61,382 bases of DNA from Chloroflexota bacterium (GTDB taxonomy: Bacteria; Chloroflexota; Limnocylindria; Limnocylindrales; CSP1-4): positions 1 to 61,382 of the forward strand of contig JAFMJV010000012.1 of the NCBI GenBank assembly GCA_017853275.1, given 5' to 3'. The notes beneath the pieces were generated by a model that saw nothing but the letters and a program-made list of their open reading frames with translations, did not search any database and had not been told where the DNA came from. A program made the translations under genes and the position numbers. Below, in pieces: positions 52,693 through 59,173 of the stretch. Within the stretch, counting starts at the first letter, position 1. Every line of letters starts with the position of its first letter.

Positions 52693-53970
52693 ATGAACCA
52701 CCCGGCGCCGACCCCGTGGAAGGTCGCCGTGACGCACGAACCCACCCGCCGCGCCGCTCCGCCCGAGCCCGTCCACGATGGGCCGCGCTACCCGTTCGAC
52801 CACCACGCGGAGGGCTTCGCGCACGACCCGTGGAGCACCTACCGGGAGCTCCGGGAGCGCTGCCCGGTCGCCTGGAGCGACCGCTACGACGACGGCTTCT
52901 GGGTCGTCAGCCGCTACGCGGACGTCCAGGCGGTGGCGATGGACGACGCCGGCTTCTCGTCCGATCGCGAGGTCGTCCTCCCCGCGACCAGGGTCGGCCG
53001 GATCATCCCCCTGAACGCCGATCCGCCCGACCTCACGCGCTATCGCCACCTGCTCAACCCCTGGTTCGCCCGCCCCGCGATCGAGCGCCTGGAAACGGAG
53101 ATCCTCGCCTTCACCACGCAGCGCATCGACGCCTTCATCGAGACCGGCCGCTGTGACCTCGTGACCGACCTCGCGAACCCCGTCCCGGCGATGACGACGC
53201 TCGCGCTCATCGGCCTTCCGGTGGAGGAGTGGCACGCCTTCGCCGAGCCGATCCACCGCTCCAGCTACCACCGGGCCGGGCACCCCGAGCGGGATGCCGC
53301 CACCGTGGCGATCGGCGGCCTGCGCGGCCGGATGCGCGATGAGCTCGCCGCCCGGCGGCGCGCCCCCCGCGAGGATCTCCTCACCGGGCTCGTGCGCGCG
53401 GAGGCGGAGGGGACGATCGATGCCCAGGAGGCCGAGGACCTCGCGGTCATGGTCCTCATCGGCGGGGTGGACACGACGATGGCCGCGCTCTCCTCCGCCT
53501 TCCTCCGGATCCAGCGCGACCCCGCGCTCCGCGAGCGGCTGATCGGTGAGCCCGCGCTCCTCGGCCCCGCGATCGAGGAGCTCCTCCGCGTCGATCCCCC
53601 CGTCCAGGGCTTCGCGCGCACGGTGACGCGCGGCTGCGTCGTGGGCGGCCAGGCGATGGCGGCCGGCGAGACGCTCTTCATGCTCTGGGGTGCCGCGAAC
53701 CGGGACCCGGAGGCCTTCCCGGATCCGGACGCCGTCCGGGTGGACCGGAGCCCGAACCGCCACCTGACCTTCGGGATCGGCGGACACCGCTGCCTAGGCG
53801 CGACCCTCGCCCGCGCCGAGATGCGCATCGTCCTCACCGAGGTCCTCCGGCGGCTCCCCGACTTCGCGATCGACGAAGCCGGGGTGGAGCTGCCGGACAC
53901 GATCGGGATCGTGAACGGGATCGTCCGGGAGCCCGCCACCTTCACGCCGGGGCCGCGGATCGGCGCGTAG
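52693..53970 (+). CDS. Cytochrome P450
   Basis: 425 residues. I-helix VLIGGVDTTMAALSS (usual acid-alcohol pair as Asp-Thr), ExxR in EELLRVDPPVQ, heme loop FGIGGHRCLGATLARAE with Cys367. Length and motifs fit soluble bacterial CYP. No redox partner gene adjoins, so the electron source is unknown. No biosynthetic cluster is seen around it. An AGGAG lies just before the start; a TAGGCT 34 bases up may be its -10. Confidence 0.93.
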   Translation: MNHPAPTPWKVAVTHEPTRRAAPPEPVHDGPRYPFDHHAEGFAHDPWSTYRELRERCPVAWSDRYDDGFWVVSRYADVQAVAMDDAGFSSDREVVLPATRVGRIIPLNADPPDLTRYRHLLNPWFARPAIERLETEILAFTTQRIDAFIETGRCDLVTDLANPVPAMTTLALIGLPVEEWHAFAEPIHRSSYHRAGHPERDAATVAIGGLRGRMRDELAARRRAPREDLLTGLVRAEAEGTIDAQEAEDLAVMVLIGGVDTTMAALSSAFLRIQRDPALRERLIGEPALLGPAIEELLRVDPPVQGFARTVTRGCVVGGQAMAAGETLFMLWGAANRDPEAFPDPDAVRVDRSPNRHLTFGIGGHRCLGATLARAEMRIVLTEVLRRLPDFAIDEAGVELPDTIGIVNGIVREPATFTPGPRIGA

Positions 53971-54000
53971 CCCCGGGGTCGCAGCCCGGGGCGGAGGTGC

Positions 54001-54006
54001 TATCCT
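54001..54006 (+). promoter_or_regulatory. -10-like TATCCT of tRNA-Asn
   Basis: TATCCT about 55 bases before the mature tRNA end. Confidence 0.45.
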
Positions 54007-54061
54007 CTCGCCCGGCGCCGCGACGGCGCCGCCTGCCGGCCCTCCGGGGCGCGGCGTCCGT

Positions 54062-54136
54062 TCCGGCGTAGCTCAGTGGTAGAGCGGGCGGCTGTTAACC
54101 GCTTGGTCGTAGGTTCGAGTCCTACCGCCGGAGCCA
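54062..54136 (+). tRNA. tRNA-Asn (anticodon GTT), CCA encoded
   Basis: Acceptor arms TCCGGCG/CGCCGGA, anticodon loop CTGTTAA giving GTT, T loop TTCGAGT, G discriminator, genomic CCA. Confidence 0.95.
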
Positions 54137-54267
54137 CCTTTCCCCCCGACCTGCCGATGGTGCGTGGCGGCGCCCCGCCCCCCTCGTCCCTATCCCTCCT
54201 CCGGGTCACCCTCGTGAAAGAGCGGCGTGACCGCGTCATCGATCGGCGATCGGGAGTCGGGCGCCGG

Positions 54268-56202
54268 TCAGACCGTGCCCACGATCCACACGTAGCCGGT
54301 GATCTGCGCCTTCGGGATGTCCGGGCCGGTCGCCCCGCGCCCCCAGAAGTAGTCGGTGAGGTTCGTGAGCCCGCCGGCGCCGACCGCGCTCATCGTCACG
54401 TACTGCCGACCGGCCGGCTGGAGCTCGGCCGCCATGAGCCGCCAGGCGGTCTTCACGAAGACCGGAGGCAGGGAGGCCGGGCCGATCTCCCGTCCGAGCA
54501 TCCAGTCGGCGAAGCGCCCGGCGCTGCCGCCGGGGACGTCGATGCACGATGCGACGCTCTGGAAGCCGTTGAGGAGATGCAGGCCGTCGAAGGCCTTCGC
54601 CCAGCGTTCCCAGACCGTGGTGCCCGCGCTGTTCGCGTACTGGAGGACGTTGCAGCTGTCGAGCTGGAGCCATTCGAGGTCGCCGTTCCCCCACCGGGCA
54701 TCCGAGGTCGAGGTGCTGATCGCGTCATCGTCCTTCGTGGCGTTGTCGAAGGTGAAGCCATCCGGCCAGCCGTGGCCGGTGTACCAGGCGAGGTCGACGT
54801 TGTCGACGTAGCTGCTGTCCTTGCCGGACTTCGTCACGGTGTCCCGGAAGTCGCGCTCCCAGGCGTTCGGAGCGTTGAAGCGGAAGGAGATCGGGACCCC
54901 CTCGGAGGAGAACTCGCTCTGGAAGCCGGCGGAGCTCTGCTGCACGCAGGTCCACTCGTACACGTTGAACTCGCCGCCGACCTGCACGCCCGAGGCGGCG
55001 GGGCGGACCGGGGCCTCGGCCGCGTCCGGCAGGCTCATCGTCGCGGTCGCCGAGACGACCCGTCCGTTCCGGTCGCGCACGATCGCGGTCAGGCGCTCGG
55101 CATCGCCGCGCCCGTCGCGCGGGCTCACGACGTACTCCACGGAGCGGTCGCGCGGTCCGGCGCCGATCCGCGAGCCGGTCGAGCTCGACCAGGTCACCCT
55201 GTAGGGCGCCTCGCCGCCGGTCACCCGGACGGTCGCGCTGACCCGCCCGTCGCGGGCGATCCCGGCGCGCAGGCTCGTGATCCGCGGGAGCTCGTAGTCC
55301 TCGGCGACGGCCGTGATCGTCAGGGGGCCGTACCTGATGCCCCGGGGGCCAACGCCGGTACAGGTGTAGACCGGGTAGACCGTCCCGAGGTTCGGGGTCA
55401 GCTCGGGGACCATGTAGGCGAGGCTCGTGGCGAGCTTCGCGGCGCCGCGTGGGAGCTGCTCGGCGCACCGCTTCCGCGCGGTGGCCCCATCGATCGCCTG
55501 GACCGTCCCCGCCGGCTCGAGGACGGGGAAGGCGGCATGGACGAGGGTCGGCTTCCCCGCGAGGTCGAAGGTCACCGACGCCTTCGCCCCCGGGCCGAGG
55601 AGCGGGATGCCGGCGATGTCGAGCCCGTAGCGGACCGTGATGTCGAGGGGCGCGGTGAAGGCACCCTTGGTCCCCTTCACGGGGGCATAGCGGAGCTGTG
55701 TGGTCGCCGCGTCCGCCGTGGCACCCATCCCGCCCTGCCCGGCGGGGGAGACGCGCCGCCCCGCGACGCGGGCGCCGCCGAGGAGCGGCACGCCCGCGTC
55801 GGACCACAGCGCGGAGGCGAGCTGGATCGCATCGTCCGTGGTGAGGAGCTCCTTCGAGACGGCGCGGGCGCGCAGCTCCTTCAGGTCGAGCCCCGTCGCG
55901 ACCGTCTCCTGCTTGTCCTCGTCGGCCCGGCCGCGAGCGTCGGTCTGCGTGAGCGGCAGCGCGTCGAAGCTCTCGTCGAGCATGAGGAGACGTCCGGTGT
56001 CGCCATCGTAGGCGGGGGAGCTGAAGGAGAAGAGGCGGTCGATCGTCAGGGCGGCCTCGGCGTCGACCCCCGGGCCGGCGACGCTGTAGACCGGCAGGCT
56101 GATGAGATCCACGGCGGCCACCGGAGCGGCGGGGATCGCGGCGGCCGTGGAGAGCGTCAGGCTCGCGACGACGAGGAGCGGAAGGCGGCGAGGGATGCGC
56201 AT
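54268..56202 (-). CDS. Exported DUF6345-like protein
   Basis: 644 residues with a signal peptide ending in an alanine/proline region near residue 28. The N-terminal half is beta-rich; residues near 325-385 look like an Ig-like module (SATVRVTGGEAPYRVTWSSS). The last 220 residues match the DUF6345 pattern: VDNVDLAWYTGHGWPDGFTF, WGNGDLEWLQLDSCNVLQ, FDGLHLLNGFQSVASC. The GHG histidine and DSCN cysteine resemble a caspase-like peptidase dyad, so a clan CD peptidase role is possible. TAGGAT at 56283-56278 is the likely promoter. Confidence 0.75.
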   Translation of the reverse strand: MRIPRRLPLLVVASLTLSTAAAIPAAPVAAVDLISLPVYSVAGPGVDAEAALTIDRLFSFSSPAYDGDTGRLLMLDESFDALPLTQTDARGRADEDKQETVATGLDLKELRARAVSKELLTTDDAIQLASALWSDAGVPLLGGARVAGRRVSPAGQGGMGATADAATTQLRYAPVKGTKGAFTAPLDITVRYGLDIAGIPLLGPGAKASVTFDLAGKPTLVHAAFPVLEPAGTVQAIDGATARKRCAEQLPRGAAKLATSLAYMVPELTPNLGTVYPVYTCTGVGPRGIRYGPLTITAVAEDYELPRITSLRAGIARDGRVSATVRVTGGEAPYRVTWSSSTGSRIGAGPRDRSVEYVVSPRDGRGDAERLTAIVRDRNGRVVSATATMSLPDAAEAPVRPAASGVQVGGEFNVYEWTCVQQSSAGFQSEFSSEGVPISFRFNAPNAWERDFRDTVTKSGKDSSYVDNVDLAWYTGHGWPDGFTFDNATKDDDAISTSTSDARWGNGDLEWLQLDSCNVLQYANSAGTTVWERWAKAFDGLHLLNGFQSVASCIDVPGGSAGRFADWMLGREIGPASLPPVFVKTAWRLMAAELQPAGRQYVTMSAVGAGGLTNLTDYFWGRGATGPDIPKAQITGYVWIVGTV

Positions 56203-56572
56203 CGGAGGGTGGGCCTCATCGGCGGCGACGCGACCGCCCTCCTTCTCGTCGACGGAGGCGTGGTGCCGTTCCCGCAGATCCTACGATCGGAAAGGCCCAC
56301 GTCAAGCGTGGTCCCGGGTCCCGCGCGGGGGGCGGGCTCCCCGCGCGCCTCGTCCGGCCGGCGAGCGCCGTGGATGCGCCGGTCGGCACGGGGCTCGCGC
56401 TGCAGCACGGCGACCACCCTGCGGACCGGGGCGTGCGATCGGGAGTCCCGGGGGGGTGAACGTCCCCATCACGCCACCCGCGCGGAGGTGGTCTACTAGG
56501 AACGCAGCGGCCGAGGCATCCCGCCTGGTCCGCGCGGGCATCAGCCACCGATCGGCGAGAGGGAGTCGGGAG
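56203..56572. other. Intergenic region, divergent promoters
   Basis: This 370-base stretch holds the TAGGAT box of the DUF6345 gene (minus strand, 56283-56278) and the ribosome-binding site of exoD (GAGGGAG near 56558-56564). A short CCCGC/GCGGG hairpin lies around 56518-56537. Open frames here have codon use unlike the neighbours. No RNA or gene was recognised. Confidence 0.4.
56278..56283 (-). promoter_or_regulatory. -10-like TAGGAT of the DUF6345 gene
   Basis: Minus strand TAGGAT; leader of about 70 bases to ATG 56202. Confidence 0.45.
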
Positions 56573-57217
56573 TTGCAGGGTACGGGGCACGAGGGGGCAG
56601 AGCTGCCGCTCGCCGAGAGCGTCGACCAGGTGATCGCGCACCTTTCCGGGGCGTCGGTCACGCTGCGCGAGGTGCTCGACGCGATCGGCCGCGAGGGGAT
56701 GCTCGTCTTCTGCATCTTCCTCACCCTCCCCTTCATGGTCCCGGTCTCCATCCCCGGGATCAGCACGGCCTTCGGGCTCGTCATGGTCCTCATCGGGGTC
56801 GGGGTGATGGCCGACCGTCCCCCGTGGCTGCCGGACCGGCTCATGCGCAAGACCTTCCCCGCGGACCGTCTGCGTCTCGCGCTCGAGAAGAGCACGGTCT
56901 GGATCCACCGGCTGGGGCGGATCAGCCGGCCATCGATCCCCGCCCTCACGCACGGGACGCTCATGGCCCGGGTCAATGGGCTCATGCTCATCGTCGGCGC
57001 GATCCTCCTCATGGCGCCCTTCGGGCTCATCCCCTTCTCCAACACGCTCCCGGGCCTGGCGATCCTCTTCCTCGCCATCGGGATGCTCCAGCGCGACGGT
57101 CGGTCGATCCTCCTCGGCTATGCCACGCTCGTCCTCTCGGCGCTCTACTTCGCCTTCCTCCTCCTCGGCGGGCTGGCGCTCCTCCAGGGTCTCCTCGACT
57201 GGATCGGGGTCGTCTAG
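56573..57217 (+). CDS. ExoD-family membrane protein
   Basis: 214 residues from TTG 56573, chosen for the AGAGGGAG 8 bases upstream. ExoD pattern: DAIGREGMLVFCIFLTLPFM then VPVSIPGISTAFGLVMVLIG, and LMLIVGAILLMAPFGLIPFS. About four to five helices. ExoD affects exopolysaccharide in rhizobia by an unknown mechanism. It opens the run of plus-strand genes leading into the exported cluster, but the next gene has its own TATCCT. Confidence 0.82.
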   Translation: MQGTGHEGAELPLAESVDQVIAHLSGASVTLREVLDAIGREGMLVFCIFLTLPFMVPVSIPGISTAFGLVMVLIGVGVMADRPPWLPDRLMRKTFPADRLRLALEKSTVWIHRLGRISRPSIPALTHGTLMARVNGLMLIVGAILLMAPFGLIPFSNTLPGLAILFLAIGMLQRDGRSILLGYATLVLSALYFAFLLLGGLALLQGLLDWIGVV

Positions 57218-57288
57218 GCACGCTTCCCGCGATGCCGTCCGCGAGGAGGCGGCGCGGGCCCGGCCATCGACAGCGTCCGCCTCGCCGC

Positions 57289-57294
57289 TATCCT
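57289..57294 (+). promoter_or_regulatory. -10-like TATCCT of the exported-protein gene
   Basis: TATCCT with a leader of about 45 bases to ATG 57347, which has a strong AAAAGGAG ribosome-binding site: a conventional leader. Confidence 0.45.
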
Positions 57295-57346
57295 CGGACC
57301 TTGGGGAGGTGTCCTGCCTCTCGGTCGCCCTCCAAAAGGAGCCTCG

Positions 57347-58222
57347 ATGCGCCGCTACCGCCCCCTCCCCGTCGCGCTCGCGATGGCGCTGCTCGTTCCC
57401 GTCCCGGCGTTCGCCGCCACCCCGGCGCCCGAGACCGGCCCCGCGCCGGCGATGGACCTCGCGCAGATCGACGGCGCCGCGGTCGCCCTGCTCGGCCGGG
57501 CCTATGCCGCCACGTTCGAGCGGACGGTCCCATTCCGGATCACCGCCACCTTCTCGGCTGAGGGCCAGGGGGCCGGGGGGACGCTCGTCATCGAGTTCGA
57601 CCCTGCCGGTCCGAGCGAGCGGATCCTGACGACGCCTGCGGGCGGGTCGGAGCTGGACACGCAGGAGGAGATCCGGATCGGGCGCCTCGAGTACCGGAGG
57701 GCTCCCGATGGGGTCGCCTACACGAAGCGCGACCTCGGCAAGGGTGTGCTCTTCTTCTTTCCCGAGCGGTTCCCGGAGAAGCTGCGGAACGAGATCGCCC
57801 CGCTCGTCTTCGGGCTGCTCGGGTCGGGTCGCGCGGAGATCCGGATGGGTGCCGCGGCTCCGTGTGTCGTGGCCCCCGGTGACTGCCGGACGATCGAGGT
57901 CGCCGGCCGGCTGGGCGATCCGGGCGGGGAGCCGATCGTGCCGGTCGTCATCCGGATCGCCACCGATCCGGGGACGGGGGAGCCCGTGATCGACTCCCTG
58001 CGCTACGAGGACGCGGCCGCGGCCCTGGCGACCGCGTCCGATGGCACGGATCCCGCCTCCGGCGCCGACGGTCCGGCGGCGTCCCCGGGCGCCACGCCCG
58101 AGGCTGTCACGGTCGGGGAAGGCCCGCGCGTGGTGGTCGAGATCGTGGTCGAGCGGGGTGCCGGGATCGTCATCGAGAAGCCCGAGAACGTGGTGCGGGA
58201 GAAGGGCGGCAAGGGTCGCTGA
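57347..58222 (+). CDS. Exported protein, LprG/LppX-like
   Basis: 291 residues. Signal peptide ends VPAFAAT. The mature domain runs as beta strands (TLVIEFDPAGPSERIL, IRIGRLEYRRAPDGVAYTKR) with one cysteine pair CVVAPGDC. A proline/serine/alanine linker precedes a charged tail ending KPENVVREKGGKGR. The character is that of carrier or sensor domains rather than enzymes. Similar in style to the gene at 13444. Confidence 0.65.
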   Translation: MRRYRPLPVALAMALLVPVPAFAATPAPETGPAPAMDLAQIDGAAVALLGRAYAATFERTVPFRITATFSAEGQGAGGTLVIEFDPAGPSERILTTPAGGSELDTQEEIRIGRLEYRRAPDGVAYTKRDLGKGVLFFFPERFPEKLRNEIAPLVFGLLGSGRAEIRMGAAAPCVVAPGDCRTIEVAGRLGDPGGEPIVPVVIRIATDPGTGEPVIDSLRYEDAAAALATASDGTDPASGADGPAASPGATPEAVTVGEGPRVVVEIVVERGAGIVIEKPENVVREKGGKGR

Positions 58223-58330
58223 TCGCTGCGAGACGGTCACCGGGTCGCCCGGCCCGGCTTCCGTCCTGGTCCCGGTGCCTCCGCGCCACACCGGAGCGAC
58301 CCCGGAAGCCGGGGATCGCCTTCGGCACGC

Positions 58331-58336
58331 TATCCT
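58331..58336 (+). promoter_or_regulatory. -10-like TATCCT before 58346
   Basis: TATCCT, 9-base gap, GTG 58346. The start would be at or near the codon. Confidence 0.45.
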
Positions 58337-58345
58337 CACATTCCA

Positions 58346-59173
58346 GTGCCCGCGCTCTCCGTGAAGCGCAGGGGCCGTGGGCAGATACGGGAATGTGACG
58401 TGATCTGTGCAGCGCGCGCCGTGTGCGCATCGACGATCGTTGCCGTCGCCCTTGCGACGGGTGGGGTGGCCGCAGCCGAGGTCGCCCCGGCTCCGGAAGC
58501 GGCCGCCGCGGCGCTCGCGGATGCCGTCACGCTTCTCCTCGCCGAGCCGGAGATCGCGATCGACTACCGGGTCGCCGGGCTGGAGGGCGAGCTGACCACC
58601 GGGACCGGGGTGGTCGCCGCGGCCGCCGGGCGATACGCCCTGGACGAGCTGATCGACCTTGGGGATGCCGCCTTCACCCATCAGCGGCGGCTGGACGGCG
58701 AGACGCTCCAGCTTCGCGACCTCTTCCCCGGTGATGACCCGGAGCGCATCCCCTGGATCACCGTGGATCACGGGGCGCTCGCCCCGGCGGACCTCGCCGC
58801 AGCGCTCACGGCCCGGGGGCGGGTCGCGGACGACCTCCCGCGCGTCGTCGCGATGGTCGCGGGAGTCCCCTTCCAGCCGGTCGCCGATCCGGCCGGCCGC
58901 CTCGTCTTCGAGGCGCCGCTCGATGCGCTCCTCGACTGGTATCGCGAGACGGGCCTCGAAGTCGTGGGGGACCACGGCCACGAGGACGAGCTCGCGGGCG
59001 AGGAGCCGGTCATCCGCTACGCGTTCGAGCTGGCCGATGGCCGGCTCGCCGCCCTCCACGTCTCGGGTGTCGTCGTCGTGGACGGCGAGCCGGTGGCGGG
59101 GGCATCCGTCGAGATCCACTATGCGCGGCCCGCCGGGATGGCGTCCGCATCGGGAAGCCAGGGGGTGCCGTGA
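58346..59173 (+). CDS. Exported protein of unknown function
   Basis: 275 residues from GTG 58346; GTG 58400 is an in-frame alternative. A basic N-region (KRRGRGQIRE) and hydrophobic stretch (ASTIVAVALATGGVAAAE) form a signal peptide. The mature part is beta/alpha, with LFPGDDPERIPWITVDHGAL and a C-terminal strand SVEIHYARPAGM. No motif recognised. The stop overlaps the ATG of the next gene (TGATG), so the two are made together and may interact at the surface. Confidence 0.65.
   Translation: MPALSVKRRGRGQIRECDVICAARAVCASTIVAVALATGGVAAAEVAPAPEAAAAALADAVTLLLAEPEIAIDYRVAGLEGELTTGTGVVAAAAGRYALDELIDLGDAAFTHQRRLDGETLQLRDLFPGDDPERIPWITVDHGALAPADLAAALTARGRVADDLPRVVAMVAGVPFQPVADPAGRLVFEAPLDALLDWYRETGLEVVGDHGHEDELAGEEPVIRYAFELADGRLAALHVSGVVVVDGEPVAGASVEIHYARPAGMASASGSQGVP

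Noticed and set aside
51689-53970. P450 with nucleoside hydrolase as a biosynthetic cluster
   Set aside because: No core synthase, carrier protein or redox partner is found nearby.
58336-58398. Nested stems TCACATTCC/GGAATGTGA and TGCCCGCG/CGTGGGCA before 58400, like a riboswitch
   Set aside because: The -10-like TATCCT ends at 58336, so the message would start near 58343 and lack most of the outer 5' arm. The region also reads as the N-terminus of the exported protein.
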